Positions 24,890 through 33,252 of a stretch of 64,000 nt of DNA are shown piece after piece (within the stretch, counting starts at the first letter, position 1; every line of letters begins with the position of its first letter). The stretch lies in NCBI RefSeq assembly GCF_022557175.1, contig NZ_CP092915.1, positions 3,534,001-3,598,000 on the forward strand. The letters run 5' to 3'. The position numbers and the translations under genes were made by a program. The notes under the pieces are model-generated. The model was not told the DNA's origin. It searched no databases and worked only from the letters and a program-made list of their open reading frames with translations. The stretch comes from Mycolicibacterium sp. YH-1. GTDB lineage: Bacteria > Actinomycetota > Actinomycetes > Mycobacteriales > Mycobacteriaceae.

Positions 24890-26563
24890 ATGTTCGCGCC
24901 ACGCATCGCAAAGCCACCGTCGAAGGCAGTCGCACATTCAACCAAGAAGACAACGGCTGCGGTGACGCATCGGCCTAGCGGAGGCCCAGCCGCACGGGCC
25001 GTACAAGCGACAGCATCGGACATCAGCGAGGTTCCCGTTCTTGCGCCCGAGCGGGGGCCTACGGATCGAGGGGAAACCCCAGACGCCCTACTGCCCTTGC
25101 CATTCCCAGTACTCTTCAAGCTGGCCCTCGGACGGGTCGATGATCCGCTCGAACATGACGCCGACCGAGTTGCAGACCGCGTAATGCGAACGACGGATCG
25201 CATTACCGGCGCGAGCGAGCCAGTGGCCCGAGGGACACCAGTGACGCCTCCCTCCTACAGAAACGTCGGGCGGACCGTTCTCGACGGAGTGATGAATGAA
25301 CCTGGCCGTCCTATGGACCAAGCTTCGCGTGCATTCTTCGAGCCCCGGTTCGGCCGAAGCTTCGTTGATGTTCGTGTGCATAATGATCCGGCAGCGGCTA
25401 GGGCTGCTCGCGCCTTCGGGGCGCATGCCTTTACGGTCGGGCCGCATATCGCCTTCGCCGAGGGCCAGTATGCGCCCGGCACGCACAGCGGGAATCGTCT
25501 GCTGGCACACGAATTGGCGCATGTCGCGCAAGGTGATTCAGCCGGCGCCAGCTCGACCATCGTCCGGCGTGACATCGCGGAGGTCGACCTTCCCCAGACG
25601 CCCGTCACACAAATCATGGCCGACCCCAATTACTTCGAGAACGGCATCGCGCGCATAGAGTTCTACGGCGCGGAACTGGCGCGCCTTATCTATACCGACA
25701 ATAAGCAGCTCGACCTCGGTCTAGTGCCCGGCCAGATCCACGCGCCGCTCGAGGCTGTCGACTATCGCACCGCGCGCTCGGTTCACGTGACGGTGAATCA
25801 GCAGGGCGCAGTCGGTTCTTTGGAGTTTGTGCCACGGGGGACGCAGGTGAAGACGTCCGGAGGCGCCTCGTTCGTCGACGTGATAGCCGCGACCAGCCGG
25901 AAAATCCGCTTCACCCACGATGCTGGCAGCGGCCGGATCGTGCCGACCGAACTAAATTCCATTTCCGCTCCGCGGTTGTGCGAAGCCTTGCGGGGCGCCG
26001 AGGCCGAATATGTCAAGAACACAGACGCAATCGCCAAAGGCATGGTGCATTTTCTGACCGTCCTGAATTACTCGCTAATGATCTACGGCTTCGTTCAGTC
26101 GATTGCGGGAGCTACGAGCAGGGCAGCAACGGTAGCTGAAGAAGCGGCAGGCGGCGGCGCCGCGGCGGCAGGAGTCTTGTCGCGTGCACAATCGACGCTG
26201 TTAGCGCTCTTTATCCGGCTTCTGCGAACGGGAGTGGCCGAGGACATCACTGTCGAGGGCGTCGGTTTCTCGGGTGTGCGCGCCACCCTTCGAGGAACGG
26301 AGTTGCTTATCGAACGGGACGCCATCGTGAATGTGTCACGCGTGGCAGGCCAGGGACGACTGGTCAACGCTGCCTTCGAGCAAGCGGCGATCGCGGCCGC
26401 GCGGCAGGTTGGGGCAAAGACGGCCCGGGTCGCTTTCCACACCGTGGTCAATGCGCAATGGGGTGCCTATCTCGAGTCGCTTGGCTATGGCTATGAATTG
26501 ATAGAAGGATTGGTGCCCGGTTCGATCTTCACAAAGGTGCTGACCAAAGTGATCACCCTGTAG
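24890..26563 (+). CDS. DUF4157 (HExxH-type) protein, candidate eCIS cargo
   Basis: 557 residues, ATG at 24890 after AAGGGGAG. Residues 1-60 are disordered, Ala/Lys/Thr-rich. Around 85-100 lies the eCIS-linked motif DDPLEHDADRVADRVM. Residues 130-220 are the DUF4157 domain: FGRSFVDVRVHNDPAAARAA, FTVGPHIAFAEGQYAPGTHS and HELAHVAQ at about 206, the zincin-like HExxH. DUF4157 proteins are among the best gene-level partners of eCIS loci. The remaining ~330 residues match nothing I know; they include a hydrophobic stretch (VLNYSLMIYGFVQSIAG), an Ala/Gly-rich hinge and a terminal part (NAAFEQAAIAAARQVGAKTA, NAQWGAYLESLGYGYEL) resembling the second half of a GNAT fold. Transcribed away from the structural operon. 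Confidence 0.85.
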   Translation: MFAPRIAKPPSKAVAHSTKKTTAAVTHRPSGGPAARAVQATASDISEVPVLAPERGPTDRGETPDALLPLPFPVLFKLALGRVDDPLEHDADRVADRVMRTTDRITGASEPVARGTPVTPPSYRNVGRTVLDGVMNEPGRPMDQASRAFFEPRFGRSFVDVRVHNDPAAARAARAFGAHAFTVGPHIAFAEGQYAPGTHSGNRLLAHELAHVAQGDSAGASSTIVRRDIAEVDLPQTPVTQIMADPNYFENGIARIEFYGAELARLIYTDNKQLDLGLVPGQIHAPLEAVDYRTARSVHVTVNQQGAVGSLEFVPRGTQVKTSGGASFVDVIAATSRKIRFTHDAGSGRIVPTELNSISAPRLCEALRGAEAEYVKNTDAIAKGMVHFLTVLNYSLMIYGFVQSIAGATSRAATVAEEAAGGGAAAAGVLSRAQSTLLALFIRLLRTGVAEDITVEGVGFSGVRATLRGTELLIERDAIVNVSRVAGQGRLVNAAFEQAAIAAARQVGAKTARVAFHTVVNAQWGAYLESLGYGYELIEGLVPGSIFTKVLTKVITL

Positions 26564-26656
26564 CGCGTGCATAAACGACTGCCAGATAGATTGCGCAAAA
26601 TGCCAACTGTACTGATACCAGACAGCGACATGCCGCGACGTTACTGGCAGGCCTCG

Positions 26657-26690
26657 CTACTGGTAACCCGCCTTATTCGATTCCGCCCTT
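26657..26690 (+). repeat. partial copy of dispersed intergenic repeat (3' part)
   Basis: Contains TGGTAACCCGCCTTATTCGA, matching the 3' part of the repeat family seen best at 56780-56892. It lies between the DUF4157 gene and the acetyltransferase scar, at the boundary of the eCIS locus. Confidence 0.7.
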
Positions 26691-26718
26691 TTCCTGCCGT
26701 TTGAGAGTCGCACCGAGA

Positions 26719-26786
26719 ACGGCACTGTCGTCGGCCTGCTCGGCATGCTGGGCAGTGAGATCGGCGGTTTGTTTGTCGAACCCGAC
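26719..26786 (+). pseudogene. acetyltransferase gene fragment duplicated from 40-107
   Basis: 62 of 68 bases match the GNAT gene at 40-107 (only 2 differences in the first 55), and the frame is kept (GLLGMLGSEIGGLFVEP). There is no start, no motif A remainder and no stop context: a scar. Together with the copy at the window start it brackets the eCIS locus. Confidence 0.85.
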
Positions 26787-26793
26787 GGCCCAC

Positions 26794-28014
26794 TCACGAG
26801 TAGAACCCGGGGACCGGCTCGGTGCCGTTTAGCACGTAGCTCCCGATTTGAACCTGCTTGTGGGGCAGAGGATCATGCAGACTCAGCGTCCTGGCGTTGC
26901 GCCAGAACCGATCCAGGCCCACGGCCGAAGACGAGGATCTGGCGCCCGTCACTTCGTATAACCGACTCGAGACGCTCAGGGCCACTTCGCTGGCGTGCAG
27001 CCTCGCGGCATTGATCAGAGTCACGGCTTCCGCACGTTGGGCCCACGTCAGGTTGGCGCCATACTCTCGCGCGCGATCGACAGCAGTGTTCGCCTCGGTT
27101 GTCAGTGCCACCGCAGACTGCACCTGGGTCCAGAGCTGGCCGTACCTCTCCAGGACCAGCGGGTCGTCGGTGGCGCTGCGATGCCCGGATTCCACCCACG
27201 GGCGCGAGCGGCCGCGCGTGTAATCGGCGGCCTCATCGAGGGCGCCGACCGCCAGGCCGGTGAAGATGTTGGCGAAGCCGGCGTACATCAAGAGCACGTC
27301 GAGGTTGTCGGCGGCGGTCGACTCGACCGCTCCGTAGCCGTACCCGATGACATCATCACTGCTCACCGCCACATCGGCGAGAGTGGCCGAACCACTCACC
27401 GTCAGACGCTGACCGACGTTGTCCCAGTCTCCGCCGAATGACAGCCCGGGTGCGTCCCGCTCGACATGAAACGTGGCGATCTGCCCCGACACGTCCGAAC
27501 CGCGAAGTGTCGTCCCAGTGTCGAAGACCGTCCACACCACCAGAACATCGCCGAGAGCAGCGCCGCTGGTGAAGGGTTTCGAGCCGTTCAGGCGAAAGCC
27601 GTCGGCCGTTTGGGTGGCCAGAATCAACGGGGGATAGGCCGCTTGAGCGATGGTGCCGTGGAAGAGGTGGCGTTCGGCGATGCTGCGTGCACGCCGCGCT
27701 CCGACGAAACCGTTCTCACCGCGCGTGCCCGCAAGGCTCCCGAAGTAGTGATAGAGCAGGACGTGCGCGATCGACGAGTCGGCCTCTGCGATGGTTCGGA
27801 CTGTTCCTGCCACCTGTGACCAGGAGGCGCCGCCACCGCCAAACTCCACAGGGACGAAGAGCCCGAGCAGTCCGGCATCGCGGAGCCAGCCGATCTCTTC
27901 GACTGGATCTTCTCGTGCGCGGTCACGCTGAGCAGCAGTTGATCTCAGCTTGTCTCTCACGGTTCGAGCGGCGTGCTCTGTTGAACCGGGCGCGGTACCG
28001 GCGGGTGTGGACAT
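26794..28014 (-). CDS. DszC/SfnB-type flavin monooxygenase (acyl-CoA dehydrogenase fold)
   Basis: 406 residues. Acyl-CoA dehydrogenase fold: N-terminal helices (WLRDAGLLGLFVPVEFGGGG), a middle beta domain (FRLNGSKPFTSGAALGDVLV, DWDNVGQRLTVSGSATLADV) and a helical C-terminus. The ending LHDPLPHKQVQIGSYVLNGT matches DszC, SfnB and TdsC sulfur-compound monooxygenases rather than true dehydrogenases, and the acyl-CoA base Glu region is replaced. These use reduced flavin supplied by a reductase to oxidise organosulfur compounds. It ends a minus-strand operon with an ABC transporter and an NtaA/DmoA-type enzyme, which supports organosulfur use as a sulfur source. Substrate unknown. Confidence 0.85.
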   Translation of the reverse strand: MSTPAGTAPGSTEHAARTVRDKLRSTAAQRDRAREDPVEEIGWLRDAGLLGLFVPVEFGGGGASWSQVAGTVRTIAEADSSIAHVLLYHYFGSLAGTRGENGFVGARRARSIAERHLFHGTIAQAAYPPLILATQTADGFRLNGSKPFTSGAALGDVLVVWTVFDTGTTLRGSDVSGQIATFHVERDAPGLSFGGDWDNVGQRLTVSGSATLADVAVSSDDVIGYGYGAVESTAADNLDVLLMYAGFANIFTGLAVGALDEAADYTRGRSRPWVESGHRSATDDPLVLERYGQLWTQVQSAVALTTEANTAVDRAREYGANLTWAQRAEAVTLINAARLHASEVALSVSSRLYEVTGARSSSSAVGLDRFWRNARTLSLHDPLPHKQVQIGSYVLNGTEPVPGFYS

Positions 28015-28050
28015 GGAGTAGCCCCTTCCTGGCTCGTCGGCTCCGGTGTG

Positions 28051-28878
28051 TCACCAGGCCGGAATGACCACGGTCTTCCCGCCGAACGACTTCACCAGCT
28101 GCTCTTTCATGGCATCGGTCTGGTACGACTCCTTGAGCACCCGAATCTTCTCGGAGTCCTGCTGGCCGTTCTTCACTGCGATGACATCAGGTGACTGATT
28201 CTGCGGAGACTCGGCGACCAACGCGCTCCCGAAGTCCACACCGATATCGGCGGCCTGCGACGCATAGAGGAAACCGGCGTCGGCGTCGTCTAACGCCTTG
28301 GGAAGCAGCGCATAGTCAAGACCCTTGATCTTGATGTTGCGGGGATTCTCGATGATGTCCTTCTCGGTGATAGACAACGGGTCGACCCCAGGCCGCAACT
28401 TGATCAGTCCGGCGTCCTGGAGCATCAGGAACGGTCGGTAGTAGTTGGCTGGCTCGATGTGCGCAGTCACCACGGCACCGTCGGGAAGGTCCTGAATGGA
28501 CTTGTACTGCTTCGAGAACAGCCCGCTGGGGTCGACGAAGGCGTCGAACGCGGTCACGAGGTCACCGTGGAACTGCCGGTCGTAGTAGTCCAGGTACGCC
28601 TGGTGCTGGTGATAGGTAGCGTCGGCCTCGCCGTTCTCCACTGACGAGTTGAGTGACGGTCCGTCAGTGATGAACTCGTAATCCAAAGTGTATCCGCGCT
28701 TTTCGACCTCCTCCGCGAGAACCTTGGTGGTGTCCTGATACAGCGCGATGTTCGTGGAGACGAACTTGATTGTCTTGTCGTTGCTCTCGGCGCCGACACC
28801 GGTCACCTCCGAGCACGCCGCCATGGAGGGCACCATGATGGCGATGAGGGTGGCAGCGGCAACATTCCTGAATTTCAT
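28051..28878 (-). CDS. MetQ/NlpA-family substrate-binding lipoprotein
   Basis: 275 residues with an N-terminal lipoprotein signal: MKFRNVAAATLIAIMVPSMA then the lipobox cysteine (SMAAC). The mature part is a NlpA/MetQ binding protein: KTIKFVSTNIALYQDTTKVL, ENGEADATYHQHQAYLDYYD, LYDPSG-like (VDPSGLFSKQYKSIQDLPDG), and LPKALDDADAGFLYASQAAD. MetQ proteins bind D/L-methionine or related sulfur compounds. Position beside permease and ATPase genes and two sulfur monooxygenases suggests the ligand is an organosulfur compound rather than simply methionine (inference). Confidence 0.88.
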   Translation of the reverse strand: MKFRNVAAATLIAIMVPSMAACSEVTGVGAESNDKTIKFVSTNIALYQDTTKVLAEEVEKRGYTLDYEFITDGPSLNSSVENGEADATYHQHQAYLDYYDRQFHGDLVTAFDAFVDPSGLFSKQYKSIQDLPDGAVVTAHIEPANYYRPFLMLQDAGLIKLRPGVDPLSITEKDIIENPRNIKIKGLDYALLPKALDDADAGFLYASQAADIGVDFGSALVAESPQNQSPDVIAVKNGQQDSEKIRVLKESYQTDAMKEQLVKSFGGKTVVIPAW

Positions 28879-28911
28879 TGTTTTCCTTGTGGTTAGGGGA
28901 ACAGTGACCGG

Positions 28912-29580
28912 TCAGCGACGGCGCTTGTCGGCCCGACGAACGAAGAATGTGCCGGTCATCTGGATGAGCTGCACCCAGATGATGATGACCAACACGGTGA
29001 CAGCCATCACCAGTGGCTCGTAGCGGTAGTAGCCGAAGGTGATCGCGAAGTTGCCCAGCCCGCCGCCACCGACCAGTCCGGCCACCGTGGTCGCCGAGAG
29101 ATACAGAACGCTGAGGATGGTGAAGGCGTTGATCAGCCCTGGCCGCGCTTCGACCAGCAGGATGTGCTGGATGAGTTGGAGTCGGCTGGCCCCGAAGGCC
29201 TGACCGGCCTCCACCACGCCTCGCCGCACGTCCAGGAGGGCCTGCTCGACCAGTCGAGCGAACTCCGGGATGGCGCTGATGCTAAGTGGCACGACCACTG
29301 CCGTGGTGCCGATGCTGGTGCCCACCACGAATCGCGTCAAGGGTATGACCGAGATCAGCAGGATTAGGAAGGGGAATGATCTGACGAGGTTGACCAGCCC
29401 GTCGAGCACGACGTATAGCGTTCGGTTCGGCGCCAGTGAGTCGGGCCGCACGACATAGAGCCAGATTCCCAGTGCGCCACCGAACACGAGGGCAATGAAC
29501 AAGGTCAACACGAGCATGTATGCGGTTTGGGCGGTGGCCAGGCCGATCTCCGGCAGCACCGATTGGACCTTCTCAAGCAT
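28912..29580 (-). CDS. MetI-like ABC transporter permease
   Basis: 222 residues, five to six membrane segments (MLVLTLFIALVFGGALGIWL, VNLVRSFPFLILLISVIPLT, AGLVGGGGLGNFAITFGYYR, LVMAVTVLVIIIWVQLIQM). The EAA loop that contacts the ATPase is RRGVVEAGQAFGASRLQLIQ. The GGGGLG motif is characteristic of MetI. Start at 29580 overlaps the ATPase gene end by 8 bp. Confidence 0.9.
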   Translation of the reverse strand: MLEKVQSVLPEIGLATAQTAYMLVLTLFIALVFGGALGIWLYVVRPDSLAPNRTLYVVLDGLVNLVRSFPFLILLISVIPLTRFVVGTSIGTTAVVVPLSISAIPEFARLVEQALLDVRRGVVEAGQAFGASRLQLIQHILLVEARPGLINAFTILSVLYLSATTVAGLVGGGGLGNFAITFGYYRYEPLVMAVTVLVIIIWVQLIQMTGTFFVRRADKRRR

Positions 29581-30358
29581 CGGTGACCTCCCAGCCGCGC
29601 GAGGGTCGGTCGGCGAGTCCGAACAGGTACCGTGCGATCGGGGATCGCGGGGCGATGGGTGTGCCCAACTCGAAGTTCTCCGCGATGCGGCCGGATTCCA
29701 TCACGGAGATGCGGTCGCAAAGCGCGTTGATGACGTGCACTTCGTGCGTGACCACCACAACGGTGATCCCGCGTTCTTGGTTGATTCCCGCCAGCAGTTC
29801 CAAGATCCCATCGGTGGTGCGCGGGTCCAGCGCCGAAGTGGCCTCGTCGCACAGCAGGATGTCGGGGGCGGTCACCAGGGCCCGGGCGATGCCGACACGC
29901 TGCTTCTGGCCGCCACTGAGCCGCTCTGGATACGACTGCGCCTTCTCAGTCAGCCCGACGGATGCCAGCGTGGCCAGCGCACGCTCCCGACGGGCCTTCT
30001 TGTCTACCTTCGCCAATCGCAGTGGCAGTTCCACGTTTTCGACAACGGTGCGATTGGCCAGCAGGTTGAACTCCTGAAAGATCATGCCGACGTTGCGCCG
30101 GCGCTGACGCAGTGTGCGGTCGGGCAGCGCCGTCAGATCCTCACCGTTGACCACGACCGTGCCCCGATCGGGTCGTTCGAGCAGGTTGATGCTGCGCAGG
30201 AGGGTCGACTTTCCAGCACCACTGAATCCGGCGATGCCGTGGACGGTGCCCCGGCCGATCTGCAGGCTGACATCGTCCAGTGCGGTCAGCTCGTCCTGGC
30301 CGCGCTGGTGGTAGGTCTTCGTCACATTGCTCAAACTGACGATGGGCTCGGCGGTCAT
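29573..30358 (-). CDS. MetN-like ABC transporter ATPase, without NIL domain
   Basis: 261 residues. Walker A GFSGAGKST at 44-52, Q-loop at QEFNLL (95-100), signature LSGGQKQR at 147-154, Walker B ILLCDEATSALD at 167-178, switch His in VVVTHEVHV. Methionine-type MetN proteins have about 340 residues with a C-terminal NIL/ACT domain that mediates methionine trans-inhibition; here the chain ends about 25 residues after the core, so that sensor is absent. Start ATG overlaps the upstream monooxygenase stop (ATGA). The transporter is probably controlled at transcription rather than by ligand feedback. Confidence 0.9.
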   Translation of the reverse strand: MTAEPIVSLSNVTKTYHQRGQDELTALDDVSLQIGRGTVHGIAGFSGAGKSTLLRSINLLERPDRGTVVVNGEDLTALPDRTLRQRRRNVGMIFQEFNLLANRTVVENVELPLRLAKVDKKARRERALATLASVGLTEKAQSYPERLSGGQKQRVGIARALVTAPDILLCDEATSALDPRTTDGILELLAGINQERGITVVVVTHEVHVINALCDRISVMESGRIAENFELGTPIAPRSPIARYLFGLADRPSRGWEVTDA

Positions 30359-31737
30359 GACTTCGTCACCGGGCGGCGCCAGGCGCGGAAGTCCGACGCG
30401 GGATGATCGCCGGCTACGGCGGGCGAGCCCGATTCACTGAGTTTCTCGCGCAGGGTGCCGGGTACGTAACCATCTCGAACACGGCCACGGCGACGCAGTT
30501 CCGGTACGACGTGGGTGATGAAGTCGACGTAGGTGCCCGGTACCACCGCGTGCGCGATGTTGAAGCCGTCCAGATCGGCCTCATCGGCCAGCGCCTCCAG
30601 CTGATCGGCGACAGTGCCGGGACCACCGACGATGGTGGGGTGCAGACCGGCCACGGCCATGGCGGCAGTGATGTCACCCAGCGTTCGACCACGCCCGCTG
30701 GCCAGCGTCGACTGAGAGGCGTTGGTATCGGTACGGCTGACCACCTCATTCAGATCGTGGTTCGACCAGTCGTGTCCGGTGAAGGCCGAGAACAGCGTCA
30801 AGGCACCTTCGGGGGTCGAATACTGCAGATAGTCGGCGTACTTCGATTCCGCGGCGGCGTCGTCGGCGGCCGTCACCACACCGACTGATGTGACGAACTT
30901 CAGACCGTCGGGATCGCGGCCGAGATCCGCCGCACGCTTCTTGATCGCTGTCACGCTGCGACCGATCTCTTCGGCGTCGCGTCCGCCCAGAAACACGAGT
31001 TCGGCATTGCGAGCGGCGAACTCCTGGCCACGGGACGATGCGCCGGCCTGGAAGATGACGGGTGTGCGCTGCGGCGTCGGTTCGCACAGATGGGGTCCTG
31101 CAACAGAGAAGTACTCGCCGACGTGGTCTATGCGGTGCACCTTCGCCGGGTCGGTGTAGACACCACCGACTCGATCGCGAATCACCGCGTCGTCTTCCCA
31201 GGAGCCCTCCCACAGCTTGTAGGTGACCTCGAGGAACTCCTGAGCGCGGTCGTAGCGGACGTCGTGCTCGAGCTGGCGCTCCATCCCGAGGTTCCGCGCG
31301 GCGCTGTCCACCATCGAGGTCACCACGTTCCACGCGATTCTGCCGTCGGTGAGCTGGTCGAGCGTCGAGAAGGTTCGTGCCAGTAGATACGGCTGGGCGT
31401 ACGAGGTCGACGCAGTGACACCGAAGCCGAGGTGCTCAGTCACAGCGGCCATCGCCGATATGGCCAGAACCGGGTCACTGACCGGCATTTGGGTTCCATT
31501 GCGCAACGCGGAGTCCGGATTCCCGCCATAGACCTCAATGGGTCCGAGCACGTCGGCGATGAACAACGCGTCAAACCCGCCTGACTCCAAGAGTCGCGCC
31601 AGGCTGGTCCAATAGCCCAAGGTCGAGTACTGCGATGCGCTGTCATCAGGGTGACGCCACAGCCCAGGTGAGATGTGACCGACCGTGGCCATCGTGAAAC
31701 CATTGAGCAGCAGGCGTTTCGACCGCTGGGAAGTCAT
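30355..31737 (-). CDS. NtaA/DmoA/SnaA-family FMN-dependent monooxygenase
   Basis: 460 residues from the ATG at 31737; an upstream ATG at 31782 lacks a ribosome site. Bacterial luciferase fold, NtaA/SnaA/DszA subfamily: LLLNGFTMATVGHISPGLWR, YWTSLARLLESGGFDALFIA, TLDQLTDGRIAWNVVTSMVD, EFLEVTYKLWEGSWEDDAV, GPHLCEPTPQRTPVIFQAGA. Such enzymes use FMNH2 from a partner reductase to cleave C-S or C-N bonds (DszA, DmoA, NtaA). First gene of the five-gene sulfur operon. No flavin reductase gene is in the operon, so reduced flavin must come from elsewhere. Confidence 0.88.
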   Translation of the reverse strand: MTSQRSKRLLLNGFTMATVGHISPGLWRHPDDSASQYSTLGYWTSLARLLESGGFDALFIADVLGPIEVYGGNPDSALRNGTQMPVSDPVLAISAMAAVTEHLGFGVTASTSYAQPYLLARTFSTLDQLTDGRIAWNVVTSMVDSAARNLGMERQLEHDVRYDRAQEFLEVTYKLWEGSWEDDAVIRDRVGGVYTDPAKVHRIDHVGEYFSVAGPHLCEPTPQRTPVIFQAGASSRGQEFAARNAELVFLGGRDAEEIGRSVTAIKKRAADLGRDPDGLKFVTSVGVVTAADDAAAESKYADYLQYSTPEGALTLFSAFTGHDWSNHDLNEVVSRTDTNASQSTLASGRGRTLGDITAAMAVAGLHPTIVGGPGTVADQLEALADEADLDGFNIAHAVVPGTYVDFITHVVPELRRRGRVRDGYVPGTLREKLSESGSPAVAGDHPASDFRAWRRPVTKS

Positions 31738-32057
31738 GCTTGTGGATCTCGCTTCGATACTTGCAGGGATGGGAGAATGCATCGGTGTGACGGCACCGGC
31801 GCGCCCGGTTACCGCCTGAGTTCTCGCCGACGTCAGTGCCGACCGAGGATCACGCCGGGTTCGGGTCGTCAGCGGTTTGGCAGTATCGACAATCCCTCGC
31901 AGGCACGCGGACGTCGACGCCGTGGCGTGACAGCATGCCTAACCTCCCGTTGTCGAACCTCTGCCGTATGGAGTTCACCGAACAAACCCGCGGCGTTCGC
32001 CTGCGGATCCGTTGACTGGAACACCATGTCGCACAGGGAATCGTTGCGTCAGGCTTG

Positions 32058-32072
32058 GAATCGTCACGATTC
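32058..32072. promoter_or_regulatory. perfect 7+1+7 palindrome upstream of sulfur operon
   Basis: GAATCGTCACGATTC is a perfect inverted repeat in the long non-coding gap between the sulfur operon (start 31737) and the secreted-protein remnant at 32189. It may be an operator, but it is over 300 bp from the start codon, so the link is weak. The surrounding 31738-32188 shows no convincing gene. Confidence 0.3.
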
Positions 32073-32188
32073 TAGGGAGTCGGACAACACCGCACTCGTT
32101 GCACATCAGAGTGTGCAAGCGCACACGCAGGGGTCAGGCTGGATCCACAGCCGGCATCGAGGGGGATGCGCGCGCCGCGCGTTGCCAT

Positions 32189-32468
32189 CGCGTGTCCGCG
32201 TGTATCCCCCCGAGGTCGGGCCGGTCTGCAACATGATTACGCGTCCTAAGGATCTGGATAGAGTCTCAACGCAGGAGTGCCAGACTGGGCCCCGCGGAAA
32301 CCCGCCGATTTCTTCGTCGGACAGCCCGTGGTGTGGAACTCCGCCTGGGGCGGCCGCTGGGGCGTCTGGGTCACCGGCGGCTTCCTCACGCTGACGTCGA
32401 ACCCCGTCACCAATGGTGGCTAACCTCCGGCGTCGCCAGCCCACGTCATGCGCGGAGCGGTAGGCATG
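32189..32468 (+). pseudogene. truncated copy of small secreted protein gene
   Basis: Closely matches 34277-34696, including upstream sequence, the AACGCAGGAG ribosome site, the coding end and some 3' sequence. A clean 144-bp deletion (equivalent to 34366-34509) joins GGAG to GCCAGACTGGG and removes both start codons and the signal peptide. The remaining frame still reads RKPADFFVGQPVVWNSAWGG to the stop. No start remains in place, so it is presumed dead. Confidence 0.85.
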
Positions 32469-32496
32469 CGGTCCATGCAAAGGAGGTTCCCGAAAG

Positions 32497-33147
32497 TCAC
32501 ACTTGACCCGCGAATGCGCGTAGTGCCTGCACGGGGCTATCGGGTCCGGTGATGGTGATTTCGCCTTGTGTTCGACGCCCCGATAGCCATCTGATCAGGT
32601 TCGGGGGAGCGCCCCCGACAATCACCTCTGGGGCCGAGTTGGGCCCGACCGACCACCGGTGGTTGCCGTCGCTGGTACCGACCGTCACCCGGACACTCGC
32701 GGGCAGTTGCTTGAGCTGATAGCGCAGCAGCAGGGGAACGACCTCCGCGAGTGTTGCCGGCACGGCGTGGGCTCCTGTGCTGAAGCCGATGAGATCGTCG
32801 TGATGGGTCCAGTACTCGAAAAGAGTCAGTGGCGCCACCCGCGGCCGTAGCAGCAGTCGCGGCATGGGCCGACGCAGCCGGTCGATCAGTGTCGTAAAGC
32901 CGTGGCGCCGTTCCAGGCGCAGGGCGGTGTCGACCATCTTCGGTGCGCCTCTCACCGAAATACCATGTGCCACCAGGGATCTAGCGATGAAAGTCGAGAC
33001 ACCGCCGTTGCGTTCCTCACCCGCCAGGTGGGCCGCAAGGTCCAGTGCAGTCCAGTCACCGCACGCCGTTCGGGCCGACGGACCTGCGTCGATCAACGAC
33101 TCTGCGAGTGCCGCCCGTTCGGCCTGGGCGTCCTCCGCAATCGTCAT
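32497..33147 (-). CDS. TIGR03085-type mycothiol-dependent/metal-binding protein
   Basis: 216 residues from the ATG at 33147. The opening AEDAQAERAALAESLIDAGP and ARTACGDWTALDLAAHLAGE match the DinB-like maleylpyruvate isomerase N-terminal fold (TIGR03085), with metal-site histidines at AAHLAGEE and EYWTHHDDL. The C-terminal half (LLLRYQLKQLPASVRVTVGT, NLIRWLSGRRTQGEITITGP) is the SCP2-like part. These proteins may use mycothiol as cofactor; substrates are unknown. Divergent from the esterase at 33253, with 105 bp between. Confidence 0.8.
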   Translation of the reverse strand: MTIAEDAQAERAALAESLIDAGPSARTACGDWTALDLAAHLAGEERNGGVSTFIARSLVAHGISVRGAPKMVDTALRLERRHGFTTLIDRLRRPMPRLLLRPRVAPLTLFEYWTHHDDLIGFSTGAHAVPATLAEVVPLLLRYQLKQLPASVRVTVGTSDGNHRWSVGPNSAPEVIVGGAPPNLIRWLSGRRTQGEITITGPDSPVQALRAFAGQV

Positions 33148-33252
33148 GCCCAACATTGTCACTGCATCGCCGAAGGTGATCGTCACGTTTCGAGGATTCG
33201 GTGGATTGCGCGGGTAGCGGCGCGTCTCGGCCGGAATGCCACTTCAGTTCCT

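Noticed and set aside
24424..24978. 184-codon plus-strand frame before the DUF4157 gene
   Set aside because: Arg/Ser/Pro-rich, overlaps the DUF4157 start and competes with another equally weak frame.
31675..32394. 239-codon plus-strand frame
   Set aside because: Begins antisense to the monooxygenase and runs through non-coding sequence; only its end overlaps the secreted-protein remnant, in another frame.
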